This document shows, piece by piece, positions 31,037 to 41,504 of a DNA stretch of 64,000 nt. Origin of the DNA: Enterobacter ludwigii. GTDB lineage: Bacteria > Pseudomonadota > Gammaproteobacteria > Enterobacterales > Enterobacteriaceae. Made by a program: the position numbers and the translations under genes. Under the pieces are notes generated by a model, which had not been told where the DNA came from, did no database searches, and worked only from the letters and a program-made list of their open reading frames with translations. The stretch lies in contig CP083824.1 in NCBI GenBank assembly GCA_023023105.1, forward strand, positions 1,488,001 to 1,552,000. The letters are read 5' to 3'. The number at the start of each line of letters is the position of its first letter. Within the stretch, counting starts at the first letter, position 1.

Positions 31037-31558
31037 ATGTCTATTCGTCGTTTTGCCACTACCGCACTTGCCGTAGTGTTGTCTTTAACGTTTGCAACGG
31101 CTCCGGTCATGGCTAATCCTGGAAACGGGAATGGCAATGGTCACGGAAACGGCGGCGGACAGGGTAACAGCGGCAGTCATGGTAATGGAAATTCTGGTAA
31201 CCATGGCAATAAGCAAAATAACGGTCAGGATAACCCTGGAAAATCGGATAAGAGCGTTAAGAGCAGTAAAGATGTCGGTAACGATGTCGACGCTCGCGTG
31301 AGTTTCGATCATGCCCGCCATCTGGCGCTGAATTATGGCCTAACGGGCTATAAGTCTCTGCCTCCGGGTATCGCGAAAAACCTGGCGCGCGGTAAGCCGT
31401 TGCCTCCGGGCATTGCGAAGAAAACCGTGCCGGCCTCTATGCTGGGCCAGCTTCCTTCCTATCCTGGCTATGAATGGCGGGTAGTGGGTGACGATCTGGT
31501 CTTAATTGCGCTGAGTACAGCCATTGTGACGTCCGTGATTAACGGCGTCTTTAAATAG
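31037..31558 (+). CDS. CigR/RcnB-like secreted protein with Gly/Asn-rich region
   Basis: 173 residues. A signal peptide (MSIRRFATTALAVVLSLTFA, cleavage after VMA) is followed by about 45 residues of Gly/Asn/His repeats (NGNGNGHGNGGGQ), a Lys/Ser/Asp segment, and a C-terminal domain with two LPPGIAK motifs (YKSLPPGIAKNL, KPLPPGIAKKT) and a final hydrophobic helix. LPPGIAK repeats and the RcnB-like end are typical of proteins annotated as the CigR family; Salmonella CigR is an SPI-3 anti-virulence factor and possible effector. The ATG at 31037 is chosen because it begins the signal peptide. In K-12 this position holds ycaM-ycaN-ycaK. Confidence 0.75.
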   Translation: MSIRRFATTALAVVLSLTFATAPVMANPGNGNGNGHGNGGGQGNSGSHGNGNSGNHGNKQNNGQDNPGKSDKSVKSSKDVGNDVDARVSFDHARHLALNYGLTGYKSLPPGIAKNLARGKPLPPGIAKKTVPASMLGQLPSYPGYEWRVVGDDLVLIALSTAIVTSVINGVFK

Positions 31559-31563
31559 AATAT

Positions 31564-31592
31564 AAAAAAACCCGGTTTTCACCGGGCTTTTC
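31564..31592. terminator. Terminator between the cigR-like gene and pflA
   Basis: AAAAAAACCCGG, loop, CCGGGCTTTTC between convergent genes; the A/T flanks suit both strands. Confidence 0.8.
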
Positions 31593-31593
31593 T

Positions 31594-32334
31594 TTAATAC
31601 ATCACCTTATGGCCGTACTGCTCAAGAATGCCTTTGACGCGTTCCATCGTCTCTTTCTTCGGCGGCTTCACGCCATCGAGTTTGTACTCTTCGCCCATTG
31701 CCACCCATTTGTGTTTACCCAGCTCGTGATAAGGCAGAAGCTCGATTTTCTCGACGTTGCCCATGTCGCGGGTAAATTCCCCGAGACGATGCGCGGAGTC
31801 GTCATCATCTGACCAGCCAGGCACAACCACGTAGCGGATCCAGGTTTTGATGCCTTTATCGGCAATGTATTTGGCAAATTCCAGCGTCCGGTGGTTTGAG
31901 ACACCAACGAGGTTCTGGTGGATCTCATCGTTCATCTGTTTGAGATCGAGCATCACCAGATCGGTCACTTCGAGCAGCTCGTCGATAACCGGATCGTAGC
32001 GGCGTACAAAGCCGTTGGTATCGAGACAGGTATGAATACCTTCCTTGCGGCAGGCACGGAACCAGTCGCGTACAAACTCAGCCTGAAGAATGGCTTCACC
32101 GCCGGATGCGGTTACACCACCGCCAGACGCGTTCATAAAGTGACGGTAGGTCACCACCTCTTTCATTAAATCTTCAACGGTCACTTCTTTGCCGCCGTGT
32201 GTATCCCAGGTGTCACGGTTATGGCAGTACAGGCAGCGCATCAGGCAGCCCTGGAAAAAGGTGATAAAGCGGATACCTGGGCCATCGACAGTGCCACAGG
32301 ATTCAAAGGAGTGAATGCGACCAATAATTGACAT
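31594..32334 (-). CDS. pflA: Pyruvate formate-lyase activating enzyme
   Basis: 246 residues from [12 protein letters not shown], the E. coli length; an 18-codon upstream extension is ignored. Radical SAM motif [10 protein letters not shown] binds the [4Fe-4S] cluster, with the downstream GGE motif (SGGEAI). It generates the glycyl radical on PflB. It lies after pflB with a terminator-like hairpin between, so it has at least partly separate transcription. Confidence 0.98.
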   Translation of the reverse strand: MSIIGRIHSFESCGTVDGPGIRFITFFQGCLMRCLYCHNRDTWDTHGGKEVTVEDLMKEVVTYRHFMNASGGGVTASGGEAILQAEFVRDWFRACRKEGIHTCLDTNGFVRRYDPVIDELLEVTDLVMLDLKQMNDEIHQNLVGVSNHRTLEFAKYIADKGIKTWIRYVVVPGWSDDDDSAHRLGEFTRDMGNVEKIELLPYHELGKHKWVAMGEEYKLDGVKPPKKETMERVKGILEQYGHKVMY

Positions 32335-32470
32335 TGCGGTGATATCTCCAGCATCGGCCCGTCCGGGGCCTGTGTATGCACAGCTCAAAACCGGCTGTGT
32401 TAAGTCTGTTTTGGCTGTTATCCATTAAGTATAGATAGCGGACAAAAGAGACTGAGGTGGAGAGGGTGCT

Positions 32471-32498
32471 AAAAAGGCCCCACTTGCGTGGAGCCTTT
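32471..32498 (-). terminator. pflB terminator
   Basis: On the minus strand, AAAGGCTCCAC, GCAA loop, GTGGGGCCTTTTT with one mismatch in the stem, 40 bases after the pflB stop. Confidence 0.8.
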
Positions 32499-32537
32499 AT
32501 TGTACGCTTTTTAACGCGTGATTTCAGTCAATTCCAC

Positions 32538-34820
32538 TTACATGGACTGAGTGAAAGTACGGGTGATAACGTCCTGCTGCTGTTCTTTAGTCAGGGAGTT
32601 AAAACGTACTGCGTAGCCGGATACGCGGATGGTCAGCTGAGGATATTTCTCAGGGTGTTCCATCGCGTCGAGCAGCATTTCACGGTTCATTACGTTCACG
32701 TTCAGGTGCTGACCACCTTCGATGGACGCTTCGTGGTGGAAGTAACCATCCATCAGACCCGCGAGGTTAGTTTTACGCACTTCGTCGTCTTTACCCAGCG
32801 CATTTGGAACGATAGAGAAGGTGTAAGAGATACCATCTTTAGCGTAAGCAAACGGCAGTTTAGCAACGGAAGTCAGAGAGGCAACAGCACCTTTCTGGTC
32901 ACGACCGTGCATTGGGTTAGCACCTGGGCCGAATGGCGCGCCAGCACGACGTCCGTCTGGGGTATTACCGGTTTTCTTACCATACACAACGTTAGAGGTG
33001 ATGGTCAGAACAGACTGAGTCGGGATAGCGTTACGGTAAGTAGTCAGTTTCTGAATTTTCTTCATGAAACGTTCTACCAGGTCAACCGCCATGTCATCAA
33101 CGCGAGAATCGTTGTTACCAAACTGCGGGTATTCGCCTTCGATTTCGAAGTCTACAGCCAGGCCGTCTTCGTCACGAATTGGTTTAACTTTCGCATATTT
33201 GATTGCAGACAGGGAGTCAGCCGCAACGGACAGACCTGCGATACCACACGCCATGGTGCGGATAACGTCACGGTCGTGCAGCGCCATCAGAGAGGCTTCG
33301 TAGCTGTACTTGTCGTGCATGTAGTGGATAACGTTCAGTGCAGTGACGTACTGTTTAGCCAGCCAGTCCATGAAGTGATCCATGCGGTCCATCACTTCGT
33401 CGAAGTTCAGAACGTCGCCTTTGATTGGCTCAGACTTAGGACCAACCTGCATTTTCAGTTTTTCATCAACGCCGCCGTTGATTGCGTACAGCATGGTTTT
33501 CGCCAGGTTTGCACGCGCACCGAAGAACTGCATTTGTTTACCAACAACCATTGGGCTTACGCAGCAAGCGATAGCGTAATCGTCGTTGTTGAAGTCCGGA
33601 CGCATCAGGTCATCGTTCTCGTACTGCAGAGAAGAGGTGTCGATAGACACTTTAGCGGCGAATTTCTTGAAGTTCAGAGGCAGTTTTTCAGACCACAGAA
33701 CAGTAATGTTCGGCTCCGGAGAAGGACCCATGGTGTACAGGGTGTTCAGGAAGCGGAAGCTGTTTTTGGTTACCAGAGTACGGCCATCAACGCCCATACC
33801 ACCGATAGATTCAGTTGCCCAGATTGGGTCACCGGAGAACAGCTCATCGTATTCTGGGGTACGCAGGAAGCGAACCATACGCAGTTTCATGACCAGGTGG
33901 TCAATCATTTCCTGAGCGTCTTGCTCGGTGATTTTGCCTGCTTTGATGTCGCGTTCGATGTAAGCATCCAGGAAGGTGGATACACGACCGAAGGACATCG
34001 CTGCACCGTTCTGAGACTTAACCGCGGCCAGGTAGCCGAAGTAAGTCCACTGGATAGCTTCCTGAGCGTTGGTCGCAGGACCAGAGATATCGCAGCCATA
34101 TTTAGCTGCCATTTCTTTGATCTGACCCAGCGCGCGGTGCTGTTCAGCAATTTCTTCACGCAGACGGATAGTCGCTTCCAGGTTTACGCCGTTTTCCAGG
34201 TCAGACTGCAGGGAAACGAACTGTGCGTACTTGTCTTTCATCAGGAAGTCGATACCGTACAGCGCAACGCGACGGTAATCACCGATGATACGGCCACGGC
34301 CATACGCATCTGGCAGACCGGTCAGAACGCCAGATTTACGGCAGTTCAGAATGTCTTTGGTGTAAACATCGAATACGCCCTGGTTGTGGGTTTTACGGTA
34401 TTCGGTGAAGATTTTTTTCAGCATTGGGTCCAGCTCGCGGTTATACGCTTTGCAGGAACCTTCAACCATTTTAATACCACCGAACGGGATGATTGCACGT
34501 TTCAGTGGTGCTTCAGTCTGCAGACCAACGATTTTCTCAAGGGCTTTGTTGATATAGCCAGCATCGTGAGAAGTGATGGTGGAAGCAACGGAGGTGTCGA
34601 AATCAACTGGCGCGTGAGTGCGGTTTTCCAGTTTAACGCCTTCCATTACGCTGTCCCACAGCTTGGTGGTCGCGTCAGTTGCGCCAGCCAGGAAGGATTC
34701 GTCACCTTCATACGGGGTATAGTTTTTCTGAATGAAGTCACGTACGTTTACTTCATTCTGCCAGTCACCTTTCGCAAAACCTTCCCAGGCTGTGGCTAAC
34801 TTTTCATTAAGCTCGGACAT
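32538..34820 (-). CDS. pflB: Formate acetyltransferase (pyruvate formate-lyase)
   Basis: 760 residues, the E. coli length. The active-site pair Cys-Cys lies in IACCVSPM and the radical Gly in VSGYAVRF near the C-terminus. It converts pyruvate and CoA to acetyl-CoA and formate anaerobically. Codon bias is very strong, which leaves a 780-codon open frame on the opposite strand (see rejected items). It follows focA by 51 bases in the conserved focA-pflB operon. Confidence 0.99.
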   Translation of the reverse strand: MSELNEKLATAWEGFAKGDWQNEVNVRDFIQKNYTPYEGDESFLAGATDATTKLWDSVMEGVKLENRTHAPVDFDTSVASTITSHDAGYINKALEKIVGLQTEAPLKRAIIPFGGIKMVEGSCKAYNRELDPMLKKIFTEYRKTHNQGVFDVYTKDILNCRKSGVLTGLPDAYGRGRIIGDYRRVALYGIDFLMKDKYAQFVSLQSDLENGVNLEATIRLREEIAEQHRALGQIKEMAAKYGCDISGPATNAQEAIQWTYFGYLAAVKSQNGAAMSFGRVSTFLDAYIERDIKAGKITEQDAQEMIDHLVMKLRMVRFLRTPEYDELFSGDPIWATESIGGMGVDGRTLVTKNSFRFLNTLYTMGPSPEPNITVLWSEKLPLNFKKFAAKVSIDTSSLQYENDDLMRPDFNNDDYAIACCVSPMVVGKQMQFFGARANLAKTMLYAINGGVDEKLKMQVGPKSEPIKGDVLNFDEVMDRMDHFMDWLAKQYVTALNVIHYMHDKYSYEASLMALHDRDVIRTMACGIAGLSVAADSLSAIKYAKVKPIRDEDGLAVDFEIEGEYPQFGNNDSRVDDMAVDLVERFMKKIQKLTTYRNAIPTQSVLTITSNVVYGKKTGNTPDGRRAGAPFGPGANPMHGRDQKGAVASLTSVAKLPFAYAKDGISYTFSIVPNALGKDDEVRKTNLAGLMDGYFHHEASIEGGQHLNVNVMNREMLLDAMEHPEKYPQLTIRVSGYAVRFNSLTKEQQQDVITRTFTQSM

Positions 34821-34871
34821 GTAACACCTACCTTCTTAAGTGGATTTTTTATTTACTGCCTGAGAAAACCA

Positions 34872-35729
34872 TCAATGATGATCGTCGCCACGCAGGTAAA
34901 TGACCCAGTATGTCAACCCAACTAACAGACCCCCACCGATAATGTTCCCGATAGTGACAGGGATCAGGTTATCAGTAATGAAATTCATAATAGTCAGGTG
35001 AGAGAAACTTTCCGGGGATGAACCAACTGCGGTCCAGAACTCCGGGCTTGCAAAGTCGCGGATGACAATGCCCATTGGGATCATGAACATATTCGCGATA
35101 CTGTGCTCAAAGCCGCTGGCAACAAACATCGCAACTGGCAGAACCATTATTAAGGCTTTGTCCATCAGGCTGCGACCCGAATAGCTCATCCATACAGCCA
35201 GGCAGACCATCAGGTTAGCGAGGATGCCAAGAGCAACGGCTTCGATAAATGTGTGGTGCATTTTGTGGTCGGCAGTTTGCAGGACGTTGAGCCCCCAGCC
35301 ACCGTTGGCGGTCATGTACTCGCCAGAAAGCCACATCAACAAAACAAAGAGCAGACAGCCAACCAGGTTACCCACGTAGACGTTAAGCCAGTTACGCGCC
35401 AGCTGACCCCAAGTAATTCTTCCGCTGGCTTTCGCTACGACAATCAGCACCGTTGAGGTGAAGAGGTCGGCACCGCAGATAACGCAAAGAATCAGACCCA
35501 GTGAGAAGCAAATACCGCCAATCAGTTTGGCCATGCCGAAAGGCATTCCAGCAGTACCGGTGGTGGCAGTGATGTAGAAGACGAAAGCGATAGAGATGAA
35601 CACACCAGCCGTGATCGCCAGATAGAACGTCTTCATCGGGTGTTTCGTTGCTTTATAGACACCCGCTTCTTCGGCAACTTTGGCCATCGCAGCAGGGAGT
35701 AAAAGATCAAAAGGGTTGTCAGCTTTCAC
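34872..35729 (-). CDS. focA: FocA, formate channel
   Basis: 285 residues from a GTG start at 35729 (VKADNPFDLLL) preceded by GAGAGAGTTA; the 14-codon upstream extension is discounted. Six transmembrane helices with the formate-nitrite transporter motif GADLFTST and the conserved His in AVGSSPESFSHL. It forms a pentameric channel that moves formate out and, at low pH, in. Heads focA-pflB. Confidence 0.97.
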   Translation of the reverse strand: MKADNPFDLLLPAAMAKVAEEAGVYKATKHPMKTFYLAITAGVFISIAFVFYITATTGTAGMPFGMAKLIGGICFSLGLILCVICGADLFTSTVLIVVAKASGRITWGQLARNWLNVYVGNLVGCLLFVLLMWLSGEYMTANGGWGLNVLQTADHKMHHTFIEAVALGILANLMVCLAVWMSYSGRSLMDKALIMVLPVAMFVASGFEHSIANMFMIPMGIVIRDFASPEFWTAVGSSPESFSHLTIMNFITDNLIPVTIGNIIGGGLLVGLTYWVIYLRGDDHH

Positions 35730-36062
35730 ACTAACTCTCTCTTTATTAAGTCGGCGACGAGATACTAACAAAGCATTATAGAAGAGAAATTGATATAGAT
35801 CATATCTCGCCTGGCTTATAGGCCCGCAGTGTGTATGGTTTTACAACAAATGCGGAGTAAGTATTTGATTATCCGTATAAAAATAAATTTTAAAAGTTAT
35901 GAAAAGAGTTGAATTTTTTCGTTCGGCCACCTCTAAAACAGTTAATTAATATGGAGTATTTACCATAAAAAGTAACAGTAAAGCCCGGGTTAATATTATT
36001 ATATTTACCCATGTTTAACTTTATTATTACAATCAACAATCATTGCCGAAGAAAATAAAAAA
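35730..36062. promoter_or_regulatory. focA upstream regulatory region, very AT-rich
   Basis: About 330 bp without a gene, with an FNR site near focA and long A/T tracts further upstream. E. coli has several anaerobic promoters with ArcA, FNR and IHF sites in the equivalent DNA. No individual -10/-35 pairs can be assigned with confidence. Confidence 0.5.
35790..35803 (-). promoter_or_regulatory. FNR box upstream of focA-pflB
   Basis: TTGATATAGATCAT matches nine of ten defined positions of TTGAT-N4-ATCAA, 61 bases from the focA GTG, consistent with anaerobic activation of focA-pflB. Confidence 0.75.
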
Positions 36063-36083
36063 CGGGGCAATGAAATTGCCCCG
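36063..36083 (-). terminator. ycaO terminator
   Basis: CGGGGCAA and TTGCCCCG arms; on the minus strand the hairpin is followed by TTTTTTATTTT. Confidence 0.88.
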
Positions 36084-36135
36084 TAATATAGCCCAGACGA
36101 TTGAATACGCCTACTGCTGCTAATGTTATGTGCGC

Positions 36136-37896
36136 TTATTTTGACCAGTAAGCGGCTTTTGCTTTCTGCAGTTTTTCATAGGCGTTCAGCAGCGACTGGT
36201 GCGCCGGGAAGGCTTTCAGATCGCTGTCAACAGCCTGCAGGCCATAGAACGGCGCTTCGCCACTCAGGGCCGCACTGGCCGCTTCTACCGCCTCAGCACC
36301 GTACATCCGTACGAAGGCATTCAGATATTGCAGCGGCTCGCGATCTTCTTCCTGTGCAAGCAACAACAGCGTTTGCAGGCAGCGGTAATAGTTGGTGCGC
36401 TCGGCAGAGAAGACCGACTGGTTGAATTCCATGGTCCACTCGGTCCAGGCCAGGGCCTGATCCAAATCGCCACCCGCCAGGGCCAGCATGGCTTTCAGCT
36501 CACCGATGCGCAGGGTATACCAGCCGTTGTCTTTACCGGTAGCCAGACCCAGGAGTTCGCGTACGCGGGTGAAGTCATCGTGACCTTCTTCGTCCAGTTG
36601 GGCGATCAGGTTCAGATAATCTTCTTTCTCCCATTCGCTGCCCGGCAGAGCCAGCAGCGTCTCGCGCAGATGCGCGCCCATGCTGTTATTCGCCAGCCAC
36701 AGATCTTCAGCCGGGTAGATGTCGGACATACCTGGCACCAGAATACGGCAGGCGTAGACGCCAAGGTGTTCGTAGTCGGCAATATAGACTTCCTGATCTT
36801 CCGCGTCGAAGATCGCCATCAGCGTGGCGAACTCTTCTTCAGTGGTACCGGCAAAGCTCCAGTCCACGAACGGATAATCCGCGTCTTGTTTAAACATATC
36901 CCAGGAGATCAAACCGCTGGAGTCGATGAAGTGGGTTTCGAGGTTGGTATGCTCGGCCACTTCTTCATCGTCAAACGTTGGCGGGGTGAACACGTCGAGA
37001 TCTTTCAGACTACGGCCCTGCAGCAGTTCGGTGACGGTACGTTCTAGCGCCACGCCGAAGTCAGGGTGCGCGCCGAAGGAGGCGAAACAGGTGCCGTTGG
37101 TCGGGTTAAACAGCACGACGCAGATAACCGGGTATTTACCGCCCAGCGAGCCGTCATACGCAAAGATTGGGAAACCTTCTGCTTCCAGTTTGGCGATGGA
37201 TTCCACCACACCCGGGTAGCGCGCCAGCACGTCTGCCGGAATTTCAGGCAGGCTGATAGATTCGGCAATAATGCGGTTTTTGATGTGACGTTCGAAGACT
37301 TCGGAAAGACCCTGCACGCGCGCTTCATTGCGAGTGTTACCGGCGGACATACCGTTGGAGACATACAGGTTGCCGACGATGTTCATCGGAATATAGACGG
37401 TTTGCTCATCTGACTGACGGGTAAACGGCAGGGCACAGATCCCGCGCTCGTCGTTACCGGACTGCAGATCGATCAGCATGCTGGCAGTCAGTTCGTTTTC
37501 CGGATCGTAGAAGGCACGCAGGCGGGCGTCGAGAATACCTTCCGGCAGTTCGTCACCTTCGGTCAGTGGGAACCATTTTTCGTTTGGATAGTGAACAAAC
37601 GGGCCGTTAGCGATGGTTTCGCCCAGCCAGAAGTCAGCGAAGAAATAGTTGGTGGACAGACGCTCAAAATACTCACCCAGCGCAGAGGCCAGTGCCGCTT
37701 TTTTTGTCGCACCTTTACCGTTGGTAAAGCACAGGGCACAGTCTTTATCGCGAATATGCACGGACCAGACATGAGGCACCGGATTGAGCCAGGAGGCTTC
37801 TTCGATGTTAAAGCCCAGGTCGGTCAGTTTCTGCTGGAAGCGAGCGATGGAATCTTCCAGGGCGGCGTCTTTGCCGGGGATAAATGTTTGAGTCAT
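36136..37896 (-). CDS. ycaO: YcaO, ATP-dependent cyclodehydratase-family protein
   Basis: 586 residues, as in E. coli, from MTQTFIPGKDAAL; a 49-codon extension upstream is ignored. The N-terminal YcaO domain binds ATP (GKGATKKAALASALGEYFER and NEARVQGLSEVFER motifs); the C-terminal third is a tetratricopeptide-like helical region (LALAGGDLDQALAWTEW). YcaO enzymes phosphorylate amide oxygen in peptide and protein modification; the E. coli protein is linked to S12 methylthiolation with RimO, but its substrate is unproven. No peptide precursor or cyclodehydratase partner is nearby. Confidence 0.96.
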   Translation of the reverse strand: MTQTFIPGKDAALEDSIARFQQKLTDLGFNIEEASWLNPVPHVWSVHIRDKDCALCFTNGKGATKKAALASALGEYFERLSTNYFFADFWLGETIANGPFVHYPNEKWFPLTEGDELPEGILDARLRAFYDPENELTASMLIDLQSGNDERGICALPFTRQSDEQTVYIPMNIVGNLYVSNGMSAGNTRNEARVQGLSEVFERHIKNRIIAESISLPEIPADVLARYPGVVESIAKLEAEGFPIFAYDGSLGGKYPVICVVLFNPTNGTCFASFGAHPDFGVALERTVTELLQGRSLKDLDVFTPPTFDDEEVAEHTNLETHFIDSSGLISWDMFKQDADYPFVDWSFAGTTEEEFATLMAIFDAEDQEVYIADYEHLGVYACRILVPGMSDIYPAEDLWLANNSMGAHLRETLLALPGSEWEKEDYLNLIAQLDEEGHDDFTRVRELLGLATGKDNGWYTLRIGELKAMLALAGGDLDQALAWTEWTMEFNQSVFSAERTNYYRCLQTLLLLAQEEDREPLQYLNAFVRMYGAEAVEAASAALSGEAPFYGLQAVDSDLKAFPAHQSLLNAYEKLQKAKAAYWSK

Positions 37897-38022
37897 GGCG
37901 TTCACTTTTATCGTACGTAAAGCGCGCAATGATACGGGTTTTGCGTGACAGGTGCTATCTTCGGCGAAAATAAATGCCTGAGCTATGCTTATAGCCAGTA
38001 ACCTACTGTAAGGCATAGAAAA

Positions 38023-38715
38023 ATGAAAGCTTTCGATCTCCATCGGATGGCGTTTGATAAAGTCCCTCCTGAGTTTTTAGGCGAAGTCGCTCTGCGCAGT
38101 CTGTATACCTTCGTCCTGGTCTTTCTGTTTCTCAAGATTACGGGCCGTCGTGGTGTCCGGCAGATGTCGCTCTTTGAGGTATTGATTATCCTGACGCTGG
38201 GATCAGCGGCGGGTGACGTTGCCTTCTATGATGATGTGCCGATGGTGCCGGTGTTTATTGTCTTTGTCTCACTGGCGCTTATTTACCGTCTTGTCATGTG
38301 GCTGATGTCGAAAAGCGAAAAGCTGGAAGACCTGCTTGAAGGGAAGCCGGTTGTTATCGTCGAGGACGGCCAGCTGGCCTGGGAAAATGTAAAAAGTGCC
38401 AATATGACCGAGTTTGAATTCTTTATGGAGCTACGCCTGAATAGCGTGGAACAGCTCGGGCAGGTACGTCTGGCAATAATGGAAACCAACGGGCAGATCA
38501 GCGTTTATTACTATTCTGACGAGGACGTCAAGCCCGGTCTCTGTATTTTACCGGACATGCTGATCGAACGTTTCAGAACGGTTCCTGAAGCTGGCGACTA
38601 TGCTTGCATACGATGCAGCCACGTGGTTGCGATGCAGCCGGGCGATCGTCAATTATGCCCCCGCTGCGCAAATCCGGAATGGTCGAAGGTTAGCCGGGCC
38701 AAACGGCTTACCTGA
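38023..38715 (+). CDS. ycaP: YcaP, DUF421 membrane protein
   Basis: 230 residues. Three hydrophobic helices in the first 100 residues, then a DUF421 soluble domain. The C-terminus has a zinc-ribbon-like pair of CxxC motifs (CIRCSH and CPRCANPEW). Function unknown; relatives are Bacillus YetF-type proteins. Divergent from ycaO with a 126-bp gap. Confidence 0.92.
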   Translation: MKAFDLHRMAFDKVPPEFLGEVALRSLYTFVLVFLFLKITGRRGVRQMSLFEVLIILTLGSAAGDVAFYDDVPMVPVFIVFVSLALIYRLVMWLMSKSEKLEDLLEGKPVVIVEDGQLAWENVKSANMTEFEFFMELRLNSVEQLGQVRLAIMETNGQISVYYYSDEDVKPGLCILPDMLIERFRTVPEAGDYACIRCSHVVAMQPGDRQLCPRCANPEWSKVSRAKRLT

Positions 38716-38877
38716 CAGCCATTTTGTCGGTTTTGTCCTGGCGAGGCGGTAGATTGTTTTGTGTGACGCGGGACACATTTCGCCGGCCATAAGTTTTAGA
38801 CATTGCGGCGCGTGTCACTGAATGATAAAACCGATATCCACAGTTATAACTTATGGCTTTTAGCGTGGTGAGGGGAA

Positions 38878-39966
38878 ATGGCTCAAGTCTTTAATTTCAG
38901 TTCAGGTCCGGCAATGTTACCGGCAGACGTGCTTAAACAGGCCCAACAGGAACTTTGTGACTGGAACGGTCTCGGTACGTCGGTGATGGAAATCAGCCAC
39001 CGGGGTAAAGAGTTTATTCAGGTGGCGGAAGAGGCAGAAAAGGATTTTCGCGATCTGCTGAATATTCCCTCGAACTACAAAGTATTGTTCTGTCACGGCG
39101 GCGGACGCGGTCAGTTTGCAGGTGTACCGCTGAATATCCTCGGTAACAAAACGACGGCTGACTATGTTGACGCGGGTTACTGGGCGGCAAGTGCCGTTAA
39201 AGAAGCGCATAAATACTGCACGCCAAATGTTATCGACGCCAAAGTGACTGTTGACGGTCTGCGCGCTGTTAAGCCAATGAGCGAGTGGCAGCTTTCTGAT
39301 AACGCAGCGTATCTGCACTACTGCCCGAACGAAACCATTGACGGGATTGCCATCGACGAGACGCCAAACTTCGGCAGCGATGTCGTGGTTGCCGCGGATT
39401 TCTCCTCCACCATTTTGTCTGCACCGATTGATGTCAGCCGCTACGGTGTTATCTATGCGGGCGCGCAGAAAAATATCGGTCCGGCCGGTTTGACTATCGT
39501 CGTCGTGCGTGAAGACCTACTGGGGAAAGCGCATAAATCGTGCCCGTCGATTCTCGATTACACCGTGCTGAACGATAACGATTCTATGTTCAACACCCCA
39601 CCTACGTTTGCGTGGTACCTCTCCGGTCTGGTGTTCAAATGGCTGAAGCAAAACGGCGGTGTGGCGCAGATGGACAAGGTTAACCAGCAGAAAGCTGAAC
39701 TGCTGTATGGCGTCATCGACAAGAGCGATTTCTACCGTAACGATGTCGCGAAAACCAATCGTTCCCGCATGAACGTGCCGTTCCAGCTGGCTGACAGCAA
39801 CCTGGATAAAGTCTTCCTGGAAGAGTCCTTCGCGGCCGGCCTGCATGCGCTGAAGGGACACCGTGTTGTTGGTGGTATGCGTGCCTCCATCTATAACGCG
39901 ATGCCGCTGGAAGGCGTTAAAGCTCTAACCGATTTCATGATCGACTTCGAACGTCGCCACGGTTAA
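38878..39966 (+). CDS. serC: Phosphoserine/phosphohydroxythreonine aminotransferase
   Basis: 362 residues, class V PLP enzyme; Lys198 in [13 protein letters not shown] forms the Schiff base. It acts in serine biosynthesis and in pyridoxal phosphate synthesis. GAGGGGAA gives the ribosome site. It is followed by a hairpin with T-run before aroA, which in the E. coli serC-aroA operon lets serC be expressed more than aroA. Confidence 0.98.
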   Translation: MAQVFNFSSGPAMLPADVLKQAQQELCDWNGLGTSVMEISHRGKEFIQVAEEAEKDFRDLLNIPSNYKVLFCHGGGRGQFAGVPLNILGNKTTADYVDAGYWAASAVKEAHKYCTPNVIDAKVTVDGLRAVKPMSEWQLSDNAAYLHYCPNETIDGIAIDETPNFGSDVVVAADFSSTILSAPIDVSRYGVIYAGAQKNIGPAGLTIVVVREDLLGKAHKSCPSILDYTVLNDNDSMFNTPPTFAWYLSGLVFKWLKQNGGVAQMDKVNQQKAELLYGVIDKSDFYRNDVAKTNRSRMNVPFQLADSNLDKVFLEESFAAGLHALKGHRVVGGMRASIYNAMPLEGVKALTDFMIDFERRHG

Positions 39967-39981
39967 TTACGCTGTTTTCAC

Positions 39982-40008
39982 CCCCGTAGCCCTGCTGCGG
40001 GGTTTTTA
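39982..40008 (+). terminator. Partial terminator between serC and aroA
   Basis: CCCCGTAGC pairs with GCTGCGGGG over nine positions (one G-T), followed by TTTTTATT, 28 bases before aroA. Since aroA has no obvious promoter of its own, this likely attenuates rather than ends the operon. Confidence 0.75.
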
Positions 40009-40035
40009 TTATGTTGATTTGAGAGTTAAGTTTTC

Positions 40036-41319
40036 ATGGAATCCCTGACGTTACAACCTATCGCGCGGGTAGATGGCACCATTAATCTGCCTGGTTCAAA
40101 AAGTGTCTCGAACCGCGCTCTGCTGCTGGCAGCTCTGGCAAACGGCACCACTGTCCTCACAAATCTGCTGGATAGCGATGACGTACGCCACATGCTCAAT
40201 GCGCTGAAAGCGTTGGGAGTTCAATACACGTTGTCTGACGACCGCACGCGTTGTGAAGTGACTGGCAACGGCGGTGCACTGCGCTCTGGTGAAGAGCTGG
40301 AGCTGTTTCTGGGGAACGCCGGTACCGCAATGCGTCCGCTGGCGGCAGCCCTGTGTCTGGGCAGCAACAATATTGTGCTGACCGGCGAGCCGCGCATGAA
40401 AGAGCGCCCGATTGGTCATCTGGTGGATGCGCTGCGTCAGGGCGGCGCGCAGATTGAGTATCTGGAGCAGGAAAACTACCCACCGCTGCGTCTGCGCGGA
40501 GGTTTTACCGGCGGAAGCGTTGAGGTTGACGGCAGCGTCTCCAGCCAGTTCCTGACGGCACTGCTGATGACTGCACCGCTGGCACCGCAGGACACGGTTA
40601 TCACCATTAAGGGCGATCTGGTTTCCAAACCGTATATTGATATCACTCTGCACCTGATGAAAACCTTCGGTGTTGAGGTGGAGAACCAGTCTTATCAGCG
40701 CTTCGTGGTGCGTGGAGCACAGCAATATCAATCCCCGGGTAGCTACCTTGTTGAAGGTGATGCTTCCTCTGCATCCTATTTCCTGGCCGCTGGAGCAATT
40801 AAAGGCGGCACCGTAAAAGTGACCGGTATTGGCCGAAACAGCGTGCAGGGCGATATCCGTTTTGCGGACGTGCTGGAAAAAATGGGCGCTATTGTCACCT
40901 GGGGCGAGGACTTCATCTCCTGTACCCACGGCGAGCTGAACGCCATCGACATGGACATGAACCATATCCCGGATGCGGCGATGACCATTGCCACGGCGGC
41001 GCTGTTTGCCAAAGGAACCACCACGCTGCGTAACATCTACAACTGGCGCGTAAAAGAGACGGACCGCCTGTTCGCAATGGCGACAGAGTTGCGAAAAGTC
41101 GGTGCCGAGGTGGAAGAGGGCGAAGACTATATTCGCGTGACCCCTCCGGCAAAACTGCAGTTTGCGGAAATCGGAACCTACAACGATCACCGTATGGCGA
41201 TGTGCTTCTCGCTGGTGGCGCTGTCAGATACGCCTGTCACCATTCTTGACCCGAAATGTACCGCGAAAACCTTCCCGGACTACTTTGAGCAACTGGCGCG
41301 CATTAGCACGCTGGCCTGA
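40036..41319 (+). CDS. aroA: EPSP synthase (3-phosphoshikimate 1-carboxyvinyltransferase)
   Basis: 427 residues. Substrate-binding [15 protein letters not shown] (Lys22) and GNAGTAMRP (Gly96, Pro101) are as in glyphosate-sensitive class I enzymes. Makes 5-enolpyruvylshikimate-3-phosphate for aromatic amino acids. Second gene of serC-aroA. In K-12 ycaL lies next; it is absent. Confidence 0.99.
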   Translation: MESLTLQPIARVDGTINLPGSKSVSNRALLLAALANGTTVLTNLLDSDDVRHMLNALKALGVQYTLSDDRTRCEVTGNGGALRSGEELELFLGNAGTAMRPLAAALCLGSNNIVLTGEPRMKERPIGHLVDALRQGGAQIEYLEQENYPPLRLRGGFTGGSVEVDGSVSSQFLTALLMTAPLAPQDTVITIKGDLVSKPYIDITLHLMKTFGVEVENQSYQRFVVRGAQQYQSPGSYLVEGDASSASYFLAAGAIKGGTVKVTGIGRNSVQGDIRFADVLEKMGAIVTWGEDFISCTHGELNAIDMDMNHIPDAAMTIATAALFAKGTTTLRNIYNWRVKETDRLFAMATELRKVGAEVEEGEDYIRVTPPAKLQFAEIGTYNDHRMAMCFSLVALSDTPVTILDPKCTAKTFPDYFEQLARISTLA

Positions 41320-41328
41320 TAACGTTTT

Positions 41329-41348
41329 GCCGCATCATCTGATGCGGC
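41329..41348 (+). terminator. aroA terminator-like hairpin
   Basis: GCCGCATCA and TGATGCGGC with a two-base gap, followed by ATTTCCTT; the T-run is short. Confidence 0.65.
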
Positions 41349-41453
41349 ATTTCCTTACGTTTCCTGACGAACACTTCCGTTCATTTCTTCTACACTCTGC
41401 TTCAATCATTCCGTAATTTGCACGCAAAGGTAACAGTTGCGCACGTTGGCGCG

Positions 41454-41459
41454 TATAAT
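41454..41459 (+). promoter_or_regulatory. Candidate -10 of the cmk-rpsA promoter
   Basis: A perfect TATAAT in GCGTATAATGCGC lies 46 bases before cmk. No good -35 hexamer is present at 16-18 bases, so the call rests on the -10 alone. Confidence 0.45.
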
Positions 41460-41504
41460 GCGCGGCGTTCATGTAAACGGTATGCCTTATTTAAGGAGAA
41501 AAAG

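Noticed and set aside
32457..34799. 780-codon open frame on the plus strand opposite pflB
   Set aside because: pflB is a certain gene with strong codon bias; the opposite frame is stop-free because of that bias, has no sensible start signal, and its translation is rich in Phe, Val, His and Gln without domain structure.
36136..37896. ycaO considered as part of a peptide-modification (TOMM/RiPP) cluster
   Set aside because: No precursor peptide, dehydrogenase or transporter nearby; the context is the standard focA-ycaO-ycaP order.
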